Assembly (NCBI RefSeq): GCF_905212195.1
Contig: NZ_CAJMDQ010000030.1
Location: 1-26,258 of the forward strand
Length of the DNA stretch: 26,258 nt
Direction of reading: 5' to 3'
DNA from: an uncultured Anaerotignum sp.
GTDB taxonomy: Bacteria > Bacillota > Clostridia > Lachnospirales > Anaerotignaceae
This document shows, piece after piece, positions 15,051 through 23,708 of the stretch. The notes under the pieces are model-generated. The model was not told the DNA's origin. It saw only the letters and a list, made by a program, of their open reading frames with translations, and made no database searches. Positions within the stretch are counted from its first letter, which is position 1. Each line of letters opens with the position of its first letter. The translations under genes were made by a program, and so were the position numbers.

Positions 15051-16079
15051 ATGTTTTCCAAAGATATGGGTATCGACTTGGGTACCGCTAATACACTGGT
15101 TTATATGCGTGAAAAAGGCATCATCGTCAACGAACCTTCCGTTGTAGCCATCAACGTGCAGACAAAAGAAGTGCTGGCTGTTGGCAATGAAGCAAAAGAA
15201 ATGATCGGACGTACACCCGGCAACATCGTTGCCATCCGTCCCATGAAAGACGGCGTTATCGCAGACTTCGACGTAACACAGGCTATGCTGCGTTACTTCA
15301 TCAATAAGGCTTATGTGCGCTCCATGTTTGGCCCTAAGCCCCGCATCGTCATCTGCGTACCTTCCGGCGTAACAGAAGTAGAAAAAAGAGCTGTACTGGA
15401 AGCAGCTATTGCTGCCGGCTCCAAAGATAAAGACACTTACCTCATCGAAGAACCCATGGCTGCATCCATCGGCGCAGGTCTGCCCGTTGCAGAACCTACC
15501 GGCAGCATGGTCGTAGACATCGGCGGCGGTACCAGCGAAGTGGCAGTCATTTCCCTGGGCGGCATCGTTACCAGCACATCCCTGCGCGTAGCCGGTGATG
15601 CTCTGGACAACGCCATCGTCAACTACATCAAACGTGAATTCAACCTGGCCATCGGTGACAGAACCGCAGAAGAAATCAAAATCACCATCGGTTCCGCTTA
15701 CCCTCTGGAACAGGAAGAAAAAATGGAAATCCGCGGTCGTGACCTGCTTTCCGGTCTGCCTAAGACCATCGAAGTCAACTCCGTACATGTACGTGAAGCA
15801 CTGAGTGAACCTGTGGCTTCCATCATCGAAACCATCAAGCAGACACTGGAAGCAACTCCTCCCGAACTGGCTGCTGACGTTATGGAATACGGTATCACTT
15901 TGACAGGCGGCGGCGCACTGCTGCGCGGTCTGGATGAACTGATCACATCCGAAACAGGCATGCCTGTTCATGTGGCAAACGAACCACTGAACTGCGTTGC
16001 TATGGGTACTGGTCTGGTGCTGGAACACATCGATACACTGAAAAACGTATTGATCTCCCCCAGAAAAGCATTGTTCTAA
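15051..16079 (+). CDS. mreB: Rod shape-determining actin homologue MreB
   Basis: Cytoplasmic actin-like ATPase that forms membrane-bound filaments and directs side-wall peptidoglycan synthesis. It has 342 residues, the normal length. Actin-fold motifs are intact: phosphate 1 DLGTANTLVY near residues 9-18, phosphate 2 VVDIGGGTSEVAVIS near 155-170, and the adenosine motif LTGGGALLRGLD near 283-295. MFSKDMGID at the N-terminus is typical of Gram-positive MreB, which binds the membrane through hydrophobic patches. The start at 15051 follows GAAAGGGG with slightly long spacing. It heads the mreB-mreC-mreD-PBP2 block. An Mbl or MreBH paralogue cannot be excluded, but the position before mreC favours MreB. 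Confidence 0.97.
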   Translation: MFSKDMGIDLGTANTLVYMREKGIIVNEPSVVAINVQTKEVLAVGNEAKEMIGRTPGNIVAIRPMKDGVIADFDVTQAMLRYFINKAYVRSMFGPKPRIVICVPSGVTEVEKRAVLEAAIAAGSKDKDTYLIEEPMAASIGAGLPVAEPTGSMVVDIGGGTSEVAVISLGGIVTSTSLRVAGDALDNAIVNYIKREFNLAIGDRTAEEIKITIGSAYPLEQEEKMEIRGRDLLSGLPKTIEVNSVHVREALSEPVASIIETIKQTLEATPPELAADVMEYGITLTGGGALLRGLDELITSETGMPVHVANEPLNCVAMGTGLVLEHIDTLKNVLISPRKALF

Positions 16080-16111
16080 GAATCTGAAATCATCGTGAAG
16101 GAGCGTTTCAA

Positions 16112-17134
16112 TTGTTTTCCTTTTTTGAAAAATACAAAAAATTCATATTCACTGGCGCCATCATTCTTTTGACCGTATTGGCGCTGGTGACAAGCGGAAA
16201 AAAGCTGAATGCCACCATTTTTGAAAGTGCCCTCGGCTTTGTTGTGACGCCCTTTCAGGATATTACTTCCGGCATCGGCAGATGGGTGGAAAACACCACC
16301 TCTGAACGCCGGGAAGAGGAAGAAATTCTGGCGGAAAACGAAAGCCTGCGGGAACAGGTGGCATCCCTGCAAGCAGACAACACCCGTCTTTCTCTTTATG
16401 AAAAAGAGAACGCAAAACTTTCCGCACTGCTGAAGATTGCCCAGAAATACCCGGAATACAACACTTTCGGTACTACCATCATTGCCAAGAACCCCGGCAG
16501 CTGGTATGACGTATTCACCGTAGACAAAGGCACTTCCGACGGCGTAGAAGCCAACATGGTACTGGCTGCGCCGGAAGGTCTGGTGGGCAAAATCATTGAA
16601 AGCGGCGCTACTTACGCCAAAGGCCAGTCCATTCTGGACAGCCGCAGCTCTGTGCCTGCCATGAGCGCCCGTACAGGGGACTTAGGCGTTGTGAAAGGGG
16701 ATTACACCCTTATGAACAACGGGCTGTGTAAAATGGAATATATCGACGCAGAGGCGGAAATCGCCGTAGGGGATGAAATCGTCACTTCCCATCTGAGCGA
16801 TGTTTATCCGCCGGGGCTGACCATCGGCCGTGTGAAAGAAATCAAAAACGACACCAACGGTCTGACCCGTTATGCCATCATCGAACCGGCAGTAGATCTG
16901 AAACATCTGGATACCCTGCTGGTCATTGACAAAACAAACACCCGTACCGTTTCTCCCGGTGACCTGTCTGTTTCCACAGATATTCCTGCTACAGAGCCGG
17001 AAACAGAAGAAGAACCACTGACCGAAACGAATACAGAAGACACTGAAAACACTAACACCGAAACCACTGACACCGGCAATACACCGGATACAGAAACACA
17101 GACAAACAGCAATTCGGAGGCTGACACAAATTGA
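16112..17134 (+). CDS. mreC: Rod shape-determining protein MreC
   Basis: Bitopic scaffold of the elongasome that binds and activates PBP2 outside the cell. It has 340 residues. A short cytoplasmic N-terminus is followed by a membrane helix near residues 11-30 and a coiled coil about 65-110 (EEEEILAENESLREQVASLQ and onward). The beta-barrel domain follows (about 120-275; GTTIIAKNPGSWYDVFTVD, VGKIIE, VYPPGLTIGRV). The last 65 residues are a Thr/Glu/Asn-rich acidic tail, longer than in Bacillus MreC and probably disordered in the wall space. Translation starts at TTG (16112), 8 bases after AAGGAG; no ATG fits. The stop overlaps the mreD start as TTGA. Confidence 0.95.
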   Translation: MFSFFEKYKKFIFTGAIILLTVLALVTSGKKLNATIFESALGFVVTPFQDITSGIGRWVENTTSERREEEEILAENESLREQVASLQADNTRLSLYEKENAKLSALLKIAQKYPEYNTFGTTIIAKNPGSWYDVFTVDKGTSDGVEANMVLAAPEGLVGKIIESGATYAKGQSILDSRSSVPAMSARTGDLGVVKGDYTLMNNGLCKMEYIDAEAEIAVGDEIVTSHLSDVYPPGLTIGRVKEIKNDTNGLTRYAIIEPAVDLKHLDTLLVIDKTNTRTVSPGDLSVSTDIPATEPETEEEPLTETNTEDTENTNTETTDTGNTPDTETQTNSNSEADTN

Positions 17135-17643
17135 GAATTTTATTGACAGGTATTCTTATTTTCGTCAACTTCATACTGCAGACCACATTGCTCCCGTATA
17201 TTTCCATTGGGGGCATTCTGCCTAATACGGCGCTGATTATCGTGGTTTCCTATGCCCTGCTCCGTGGCAGCACAGAAGGCGCCATTGTGGGCTTTTTCAG
17301 CGGTCTGCCCATTGATATTTTCTTCGGTACATCCTTTGGGTACTATACCCTGCTGTTCCTCCTTGCCGGTCTTTTGATTGGTCGGAGCCAGAAGGATTTC
17401 TACCGGGAAAATTATCTGCTGCCCATCATCATCTGTTCACTGGCAGCCATCGTATATGAAAGCATTATTTTCATCACCGGTTTTTTCCTTCAGGGAAATA
17501 CCACGGTGCTGTATTTTCTGGTGCGTCTGGCGCTGCCGGAAGCCGTTTACACAGCGGTTGTCACCATTCCCATTTACCGTCTGCTCTTTGGCATCAATGA
17601 ATGGCTGGAGTTAAAGGAAAAATACAAGTATCGGCTGTTTTAA
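17131..17643 (+). CDS. mreD: Rod shape-determining membrane protein MreD
   Basis: Integral membrane elongasome component of 170 residues with about five helices. Family features include the N-terminal LLTGILIFVNFILQTTLLPY and GFFSGLPIDIFFGTSFGYYT near residues 50-70, the conserved GLxxDxFxG-type segment. The start is TTG at 17131, overlapping the mreC stop and preceded by GGAGG at 17116-17120, so translation is probably coupled to mreC. A short gap with AAGGAGG leads to the PBP2 gene. Confidence 0.93.
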   Translation: MRILLTGILIFVNFILQTTLLPYISIGGILPNTALIIVVSYALLRGSTEGAIVGFFSGLPIDIFFGTSFGYYTLLFLLAGLLIGRSQKDFYRENYLLPIIICSLAAIVYESIIFITGFFLQGNTTVLYFLVRLALPEAVYTAVVTIPIYRLLFGINEWLELKEKYKYRLF

Positions 17644-17673
17644 TAAAACCTGCCTGCCATGAAGGAGGTTCCT

Positions 17674-20514
17674 ATGCGTAAATATTGGGAACATTTTTTA
17701 GATCTATGCAAAAGCAGAATATTTGTCGTATTGTGCGGGATTTGTCTGCTTTTTTTCATATTGCTCGTCCGTCTGTTTCTTTTGCAGATCGTCAACGGGA
17801 AGGAATACAATGAGTCACTGCTCACCAGCGTATCCAAGGAGGTCAACGTGCCCGCGCCCCGCGGCAACATCTACGACCGCTACGGCAGACCACTGGCTGT
17901 GAACAAAGTGGCTTATTCCGTACAGATTGACGACAGCATCACACCGGATCTGACTGCTTACCGTGCAGACCTGATTCGTGACCTGCTGGATACCCTCTTT
18001 GCTTCCGGCACAGAAGCCAATGACGCCCTGCCCATTTCCAAATCTACCCCTGCTACATTCACCTTTGAAGGGGATGAAAAAGAACGGGAAGAAGCGGAAG
18101 AAGCATGGAAAACAGAAATCGGTCTGGATCGGAAACAAATGGATTATACTGCTGACGAATGTCTGAATTATCTCTACGAAAAGTATGAGGTGCCCGAAGA
18201 CTACACCACTGCGCAGAAACGCATGTATGTCTACTATGACCTGACCCTTTCCGACAAGAGCCTCATGTGTCTGACACTGGCACAGAAGCTGACGGAATTC
18301 GGCGAAACCATCATTGACGACATTCCGCTGGATACGGAATATCCTTATTCCTTCCAGTTCGGCGGCAGCAAGACAAAAGAAGAAAACTGGAAGCTTTCCT
18401 TCCTTATGGAAGATGAACAGCTTTCCTATGATTCTCTGGAAACACTGGATTATCTGCGGGACTTCTTCGGCTTCCCCGAATACCTGCCTGACGATCTGGT
18501 GAGAAAAGCCGTGGGCATCCGTAATTCCCTTTACGAAGTGCGTTATCAGAAATATCAGTCTGTGACCATTGCCACGGAAATCAGTGACAAAACACTGGCT
18601 TATGTAGAAGAAAATCAGGATGTATTCCCCAACGTGGTCATCAGTACCGTTTCTCTGAGAGAATACCCCAACGGGGAACATTTTTCACAAATCATCGGTT
18701 ATATCCGCCAGATGACCGAGTCTGACATTGCTTTGTATCAGGATATCGTCGACGCAGAAGGCAATCCTGTTTACAGCTCCACAGATATTGTCGGTCAGTC
18801 TGGTATCGAAAAACTGTACGAACAGGATCTGAACGGCACCGACGGCAAAATCACCATCGAAGTCGACAAAGAAGGCCGCCGTATGAGCACCATCAGCTCC
18901 ACAGATCCCATCCCCGGCAAAGATGTATACCTGACCATTGACAGTGAACTGCAGTCCATTGCTTACACTTCTTTGGAAAACGCTTTGCGGGATGTACTGC
19001 TCAACCGCCTCTCTTCCGGCGGGAAATACGGCATTTCCACCACGGAACTTTTCACCACCATGGTCAATGCCAACCATATTTCTTCTTCCCTGATGCTTTC
19101 CGCACAGGAAGGAACGGTACAAAAATCACTGGTAGACCGCTGCAAGGCTTCTGTCTCTGATTTCTCAGTGGACGCGGAAAACGCAGTGGAAATCCTCCAG
19201 ACCTTCCTCACAGACGGTCTGACAAACGGCAGTGTTTCCGCACAGGAACTGCTGCTGTGCATGATCGAGCAGGAAAGAGTGCCTGCCACACCGGAAGAAA
19301 CAGAAGCTGTGAAAAACGGTTCTCTGTCCCCTTCTTCCTTCGTCATCCGTAAACTGGAAAGCGGCGAAATGAGCCCCGCTGACACAGCCCTTGACCCTTG
19401 TACCGGGTCTGTGGTGGTTTCTGAAGTAGACAGCGGTCAGGTGCTGGCACTGGTAACTTACCCGTCTTACGACAACAACCAACTGGTCAATACTTTCAAC
19501 AACAGCTATTATAACCAGCTGCTGGAAGACACCAACACACCTTTGGTTAACCGTCCGCTGAAACAGAAAAAAGCGCCCGGTTCCACATTCAAAATGGTTT
19601 CTGCCATTGCAGGTCTGGAAACCGGCACCATCACTCCTTCCACCGTCATCACGGACAAAGGGATATTCAAAGACGCCGGTACCCCTTACGCCCGCTGCTG
19701 GATCTACAGCAACAACGGCGGTACCCACGGCGCTGTCAACGTTTCTCATGCACTGGAAGTATCCTGTAACTACTTCTTCTATGAACTGGGTTACCGCATG
19801 GGCAACGCGGAAAACGGCACCACAGAACAGTCCATTGCCACACTGAACGAATACATGGCAGGCTTCGGTCTGAACTCTGTCACCGGCATTGAACTGGAAG
19901 AATACGGCCCTACTATGGCATCTCCTTACTACAAGGAACGTACCATCAAAACATACAACCCCGACGCAACCAGCAGCCAGACACGCTGGACAGACGGGGA
20001 TACCATCCGTGCCTTCATCGGCCAGTCCATCAACAGCTACACACCGGCACAGATGAACCGCTACATTGCCACACTGGCAAACGGCGGCACATTGTACCAG
20101 TATCATCTGGTGGACAAAGTGGTCAACCCTGACGGCACCATACACGAAGAAAAAGACGAAGTCATCGAAAACCAGATGGATCTGAAGGAAGAAAATCTGG
20201 CAGCCGTTTACGAAGGGATGTATCTGGTTGCCAACGGCTCCAAAGGTACCATGCGTACCGCCTTCAAAGACCTGCCCGTCACGGTGGCAGCAAAGACAGG
20301 TACCGCGCAGGAAGACCTGTCCCGCAGCTCTCATACCTGGCTGGTCTGCTTCGCGCCTTACGAAGACCCTCAGATCGCCATCACCGTCATGATCCCCTTT
20401 GCCGAGAACTACGGTTCTCCCGCGCCAAAGGTAGCATCCGCCATCATCACGGAATATCTGGGACTGGACTACACACCGACAAACACCAATATGGAAACCG
20501 TATTGGATCAGTAA
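17674..20514 (+). CDS. mrdA: Penicillin-binding protein 2 (elongasome class B transpeptidase), enlarged form
   Basis: Membrane-anchored DD-transpeptidase that cross-links side-wall peptidoglycan with RodA. An N-terminal helix lies near residues 18-38. The pedestal domain includes PRGNIYDRYGRPLAVN near 62-77, and the transpeptidase domain follows. Active-site motifs are complete: S637-T-F-K640, S697-C-N699 and K874-T-G876. At 946 residues it is much longer than the 600-700 typical of PBP2. Extra sequence sits near residues 90-260 in the pedestal and near 440-572, between TIDSELQS and DPCTGSVVV, where other PBP2s have a short link. The second insert is helical and polar. Enlarged PBP2s of this kind are, to my knowledge, usual in Lachnospiraceae relatives. 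The ATG at 17674 follows AAGGAGG; an ATG five codons earlier lacks a ribosome site. Confidence 0.95.
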   Translation: MRKYWEHFLDLCKSRIFVVLCGICLLFFILLVRLFLLQIVNGKEYNESLLTSVSKEVNVPAPRGNIYDRYGRPLAVNKVAYSVQIDDSITPDLTAYRADLIRDLLDTLFASGTEANDALPISKSTPATFTFEGDEKEREEAEEAWKTEIGLDRKQMDYTADECLNYLYEKYEVPEDYTTAQKRMYVYYDLTLSDKSLMCLTLAQKLTEFGETIIDDIPLDTEYPYSFQFGGSKTKEENWKLSFLMEDEQLSYDSLETLDYLRDFFGFPEYLPDDLVRKAVGIRNSLYEVRYQKYQSVTIATEISDKTLAYVEENQDVFPNVVISTVSLREYPNGEHFSQIIGYIRQMTESDIALYQDIVDAEGNPVYSSTDIVGQSGIEKLYEQDLNGTDGKITIEVDKEGRRMSTISSTDPIPGKDVYLTIDSELQSIAYTSLENALRDVLLNRLSSGGKYGISTTELFTTMVNANHISSSLMLSAQEGTVQKSLVDRCKASVSDFSVDAENAVEILQTFLTDGLTNGSVSAQELLLCMIEQERVPATPEETEAVKNGSLSPSSFVIRKLESGEMSPADTALDPCTGSVVVSEVDSGQVLALVTYPSYDNNQLVNTFNNSYYNQLLEDTNTPLVNRPLKQKKAPGSTFKMVSAIAGLETGTITPSTVITDKGIFKDAGTPYARCWIYSNNGGTHGAVNVSHALEVSCNYFFYELGYRMGNAENGTTEQSIATLNEYMAGFGLNSVTGIELEEYGPTMASPYYKERTIKTYNPDATSSQTRWTDGDTIRAFIGQSINSYTPAQMNRYIATLANGGTLYQYHLVDKVVNPDGTIHEEKDEVIENQMDLKEENLAAVYEGMYLVANGSKGTMRTAFKDLPVTVAAKTGTAQEDLSRSSHTWLVCFAPYEDPQIAITVMIPFAENYGSPAPKVASAIITEYLGLDYTPTNTNMETVLDQ

Positions 20515-20533
20515 TATTTTCAGGAGGGGAACT

Positions 20534-21166
20534 ATGAATCAGGAAAACTATGTCATCTTCAAAGGAACCAAGGACGGCGTAACGGTACTGTTTCAGCCGG
20601 ACGTTCCTTTTGAGGAACTTTGCACACAATTGGAACAGAAAGTAGAAGAAGCAGGGAAATTCTTCGATAATGTGAAAACATCTCTGGCCTTCAAAGGCAG
20701 AAGCTTCACCGAGGAGGAAGAAGAAAAACTGCTGCAGATCATCGCAGAACGCACTACCATGCGCATCACATTCGTCAAAACAGAAAACAACGAACTGAAG
20801 CAGATCTCTGAACTGCTGGAAAAAGACATCCGCGCATTCAACCTGACCAAATTCCACAGAGGCTCTCTGCGCAACGGTCAGAAAATCGAATTCGACGGCA
20901 GCGTTGTAGTCGTAGGCGATGTGAATCCCGGTGCGGAAATCAAAGCAACAGGCAACATCATCATCCTGGGTCAGCTCAAAGGCATGGCACATGCCGGCTG
21001 CAAGGGCATGACAGACGCGTTTGTCACCGCTGTTTACATGGCGCCGGTACAGCTGCGCATTGCGGACATCATCACACGTTTTCCTGAAGAAAACAAACAC
21101 GGCCCGAAGCCGCCCGAATACGCTTTCGTCAAAGACGGTCAGATTTTCGTCATGGCTTTGTCGTAA
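20534..21166 (+). CDS. minC: Septum site-determining protein MinC
   Basis: Cytoplasmic inhibitor of FtsZ ring assembly that acts at the poles with MinD. It has 210 residues. The N-terminal domain (about 1-100, YVIFKGTKDGVTVLFQPD) binds FtsZ. The C-terminal beta-helix (about 108-205) carries the family motif LRNGQKIEFDGSVVVVGDVN and then GAEIKATGNIIILGQLKG, which make the dimer and MinD-binding surface. The start follows AGGAGGGG, 19 bases after the PBP2 stop, so it is probably co-transcribed with the mre genes. A separate promoter lies after it, before minD. Confidence 0.96.
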   Translation: MNQENYVIFKGTKDGVTVLFQPDVPFEELCTQLEQKVEEAGKFFDNVKTSLAFKGRSFTEEEEEKLLQIIAERTTMRITFVKTENNELKQISELLEKDIRAFNLTKFHRGSLRNGQKIEFDGSVVVVGDVNPGAEIKATGNIIILGQLKGMAHAGCKGMTDAFVTAVYMAPVQLRIADIITRFPEENKHGPKPPEYAFVKDGQIFVMALS

Positions 21167-21203
21167 TTTGGGAAAACAAATTACTTTTTGCTAAAAAATT
21201 TTC

Positions 21204-21232
21204 GTGCAAATTCAGGATATATTTGTTAAAAT
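21204..21232 (+). promoter_or_regulatory. Candidate promoter of minD
   Basis: An extended -10, TGTTAAAAT (TAAAAT at 21227-21232), with a weak -35, GTGCAA (21204-21209), 17 bases upstream. It lies in the 182-base gap between minC and minD and would give a leader of about 110 bases. Confidence 0.5.
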
Positions 21233-21257
21233 ACAGATATATATGATATTTTCGCTT

Positions 21258-21306
21258 AGGCAAAGAGATCTTAGGCTCTTTTGCCTGTCCCTGTCGCTCA
21301 GACAGG
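21258..21306 (+). promoter_or_regulatory. Paired hairpins in the minD leader
   Basis: Two stem-loops stand in series. AGGCAAAGAG (21258-21267) pairs with CTCTTTTGCCT (21276-21286) with one bulge, and CCTGTC (21290-21295) pairs with GACAGG (21301-21306) around a five-base loop. Neither is followed by a T-run, so they do not look like terminators. They end about 40 bases before the minD ATG and could set mRNA stability, processing or translation. I do not recognise a known riboswitch class. Confidence 0.55.
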
Positions 21307-21348
21307 AACCATATTTGATTTAAGTAAAAAACTAGGGGGATATGATCC

Positions 21349-22146
21349 ATGAGTGAAGTAATTGTAATCACCAGCGGCAAAGGCGGCGTTGGGAAAACCA
21401 CTACCAGTGCAAACCTTGGCTGCGGTCTTGCCATTCAGGGCAAAAAGGTCGCTTTGGTAGACGCAGATATCGGTCTGCGTAATCTGGACGTTGTCATGGG
21501 GCTGGAAAACCGCATTGTATACGATCTGGTAGATGTGGTGGAAGGCAACTGCCGTCTGAAACAGGCGCTCATCAAAGATAAACGTTATGAAGGTCTGTTC
21601 CTGCTGCCTGCAGCGCAGACACGGGACAAAGACGCAGTTTCTCCTGAACAGATGCAGAAACTGTGCGAAAACCTGAAAGAAGAAGGATTTGACTATATCC
21701 TCATCGACTGCCCTGCCGGCATCGAACAGGGGTTCAAAAACGCCATTGCCGGCGCTGACCGCGCTGTTGTAGTCACCACACCGGAAGTATCCGCTGTCCG
21801 TGACGCTGACCGTATCATTGGTCTCTTGGAAGCAAACGGTCTGAACAACCCTACCCTCATCGTAAACCGTCTGCGTATCGACCTGGTAAAACGCGGCGAA
21901 ATGATGAACATTGAAGACGTAACAGAGATCCTTGCTGTTGATATCTTGGGCGTAGTTCCCGATGACGAAACCATCGTTATCGCAACCAACAAAGGGGAAC
22001 CCGCTGTCAGCAACGAAGAATCCCGCGCAGGACAGGCTTACCGCAACATCGTACGCCGCATCATGGGCGAAGATGTACCTCTGATGACCTTCGAGGAAGA
22101 ACCGGAAACATTTATGGATAAGCTGAAAAAGCTGTTCCGCCGTTAA
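21349..22146 (+). CDS. minD: Septum site-determining ATPase MinD
   Basis: Membrane-cycling ParA-type ATPase that recruits MinC and is released by MinE. It has 265 residues, the normal length. The deviant Walker A GKGGVGKT spans residues 10-17, with signature K11 and catalytic K16. ALVDADIGLRNLDVVMGLEN (about 35-54) and YILIDCPAGIEQGF (about 116-129) are the switch and Walker B regions. The C-terminus, FMDKLKKLFRR, is the amphipathic membrane-targeting helix. The start follows AGGGGGA. minE follows after 27 bases. Confidence 0.98.
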   Translation: MSEVIVITSGKGGVGKTTTSANLGCGLAIQGKKVALVDADIGLRNLDVVMGLENRIVYDLVDVVEGNCRLKQALIKDKRYEGLFLLPAAQTRDKDAVSPEQMQKLCENLKEEGFDYILIDCPAGIEQGFKNAIAGADRAVVVTTPEVSAVRDADRIIGLLEANGLNNPTLIVNRLRIDLVKRGEMMNIEDVTEILAVDILGVVPDDETIVIATNKGEPAVSNEESRAGQAYRNIVRRIMGEDVPLMTFEEEPETFMDKLKKLFRR

Positions 22147-22173
22147 TCCCCAGGTTTGGAAAGGAGTGTCACG

Positions 22174-22461
22174 ATGGATTTCTTTAGCTTTTTTAAGAAA
22201 AAATCCGCACCGCCTTCCGGCAGTGTGGCAAAAGACAGACTGAAACTGGTGCTGGTACACGACCGCGTCAACTGCTCCTCTCAGGTACTGGAAATGCTGA
22301 AAACAGACATCATCAAAGTCATCTCCAACTACATGGAAATCGACGATGAAGAACTGGATATCCAGATCACCCAGACCGAATCTGATGACAAGAACGGTAC
22401 CGTTCCTGTACTGTATGCCAATATTCCCATTAAGAGCATGCGCAAAGTCAACCAGGACTAA
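22174..22461 (+). CDS. minE: Cell division topological specificity factor MinE
   Basis: Stimulates MinD ATP hydrolysis and drives pole-to-pole oscillation. It has 95 residues, a standard length. The N-terminal amphipathic MDFFSFFKKK binds membrane. KDRLKLVLVHDRVNCSS (about residues 20-36) is the MinD-contact helix and strand. The C-terminal topological domain follows (DDEELDIQITQ and onward). The ATG at 22174 lies 7 bases after AAGGAG; an upstream in-frame TTG overlaps that site. MinE indicates an oscillating Min system, as in some Clostridia and unlike Bacillus subtilis, which uses DivIVA/MinJ. Confidence 0.96.
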   Translation: MDFFSFFKKKSAPPSGSVAKDRLKLVLVHDRVNCSSQVLEMLKTDIIKVISNYMEIDDEELDIQITQTESDDKNGTVPVLYANIPIKSMRKVNQD

Positions 22462-22481
22462 TTGAAACAAACACAAAAAAA

Positions 22482-22526
22482 CAAAGCCGGGGAACCTGAG
22501 CCAGACTCATGCTTCAACCGGCTTTG
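22482..22526 (+). promoter_or_regulatory. Hairpin between minE and rodA
   Basis: CAAAGCCGG (22482-22490) pairs perfectly with CCGGCTTTG (22518-22526). Inside, TGAG and CTCA can pair around CCAGA. Only GCTGTATTATAAAA follows, without a real T-run, so it is at best a weak terminator. It may be an mRNA-processing or stability element that adjusts rodA relative to minCDE. Confidence 0.55.
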
Positions 22527-22559
22527 CTGTATTATAAAACCAACCTCTGGAGGTAGCCT

Positions 22560-23708
22560 ATGCAAAGCAAAAAATGGCTCCAAAACCTGGATTGGTATCT
22601 CATCGGCGCCGTATGCATCCTTGCCGTTTTCGGCATCATCTGCATCGCCAGCGCCCTGCACTTCAATCTGGGAGAAGGAACTTCCGAAGTCTATAAACAG
22701 ATCGTCTTTTTCATCATCGGCCTTGGACTGATGGTGGTGGCGGCCAATGTAGACTACGAATATTTTTCACAATATTATATCCCAATTTATTTCATCAACA
22801 TCGTACTGCTGTTAGCAGTATTTGTGCTGGGGAACGAATCCAACGGCGCAACACGTTGGATCGCCATTGGGCCTTTGACCATTCAGCCGTCAGAGTTTGC
22901 CAAAGTCATGATGATTTTCTTTTTAGCCAAGTTCATTTCCCTGCATCAGTCAAAAATGACACGGCTGGATTTCTTCCTGAAGCTGTGCGTCATCGCCGGC
23001 ATCCCCATCCTGCTGGTACTGAAGCAGCCTGCCCTTTCCGCCAGTCTGGTACTGGTGGCCATCTTCTGCATTCTGGTGTTCGTGGCAGGCATCGATATCA
23101 TCTGGGTGCGGAATGTGGCAATCGTGGCTGTGCCGCTCATTGCTTTTATCCTCTTTGACGTCAGCCGGGAAAATCCCCTGATCATGGATAAGATCTTTGA
23201 ACCCCACCAGTTCAACCGTATCCTGTCCTTCGTAGACCCTACAGCAAACCCTGACCTCTATTACCAGACAGAAAAATCCATCAATGCCATCGGCTCCGGT
23301 CAGCTGACAGGTAAAGGCCTGTTCCAAGGCACTTTGAACCAGCTCAGTTATCTGCCCGAACCCCATAATGATTTTATTTTTTCTGTAATTGGGGAGGAAT
23401 TTGGATTTTTGGGTTGTATATTTACATTAGGGCTATTGCTCTTTGTGGTATTTCGTTGTATCATTATAGCATTATCTACGAGAGATACATTCAGCCAGCT
23501 CATTGTGGTGGGTGTGGCAGGCATGTTTGCCTTCCAGACCTTCGTTAACGCCGGCGTTGCGACGGGCATTGTGCCCAATACCGGCATGTCCCTGCCCTTT
23601 GTCAGCTACGGGGGCAGCTCCATGTGGACAAACATGGTGGCACTGGGACTGGTACTGAATATTCGAAAAAAAGAAACCAGATCATTATTCGAGGGGGGTT
23701 TATTATGA
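22560..23708 (+). CDS. rodA: Peptidoglycan glycosyltransferase RodA (SEDS family)
   Basis: Polytopic membrane enzyme that polymerises lipid II into glycan strands, working with PBP2. It has 382 residues with about ten helices. SEDS motifs are present: ATRWIAIGPLTIQPSEFAK near residues 98-116 and LPEPHNDFIFSVIGEEFG near 264-281, whose Asp matches the catalytic residue of RodA. The C-terminal PNTGMSLPFVSYGGSSM (about 339-355) is also conserved. The usual KQPDLG-type segment reads KQPALSAS here. The start follows TGGAGG at 22548-22553. The stop overlaps the next start as ATGA, so the downstream MgsA-like gene is coupled. Gene context with mreBCD and PBP2 favours RodA over FtsW. Confidence 0.95.
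   Translation: MQSKKWLQNLDWYLIGAVCILAVFGIICIASALHFNLGEGTSEVYKQIVFFIIGLGLMVVAANVDYEYFSQYYIPIYFINIVLLLAVFVLGNESNGATRWIAIGPLTIQPSEFAKVMMIFFLAKFISLHQSKMTRLDFFLKLCVIAGIPILLVLKQPALSASLVLVAIFCILVFVAGIDIIWVRNVAIVAVPLIAFILFDVSRENPLIMDKIFEPHQFNRILSFVDPTANPDLYYQTEKSINAIGSGQLTGKGLFQGTLNQLSYLPEPHNDFIFSVIGEEFGFLGCIFTLGLLLFVVFRCIIIALSTRDTFSQLIVVGVAGMFAFQTFVNAGVATGIVPNTGMSLPFVSYGGSSMWTNMVALGLVLNIRKKETRSLFEGGLL

Noticed and set aside
17674..20514. Large PBP2 read as a gene fusion or assembly artefact
   Set aside because: The frame is continuous, base use is uniform, and all PBP2 motifs are in order. The extra sequence lies in interdomain positions, so insertion in the family is more likely than a fusion of separate genes.
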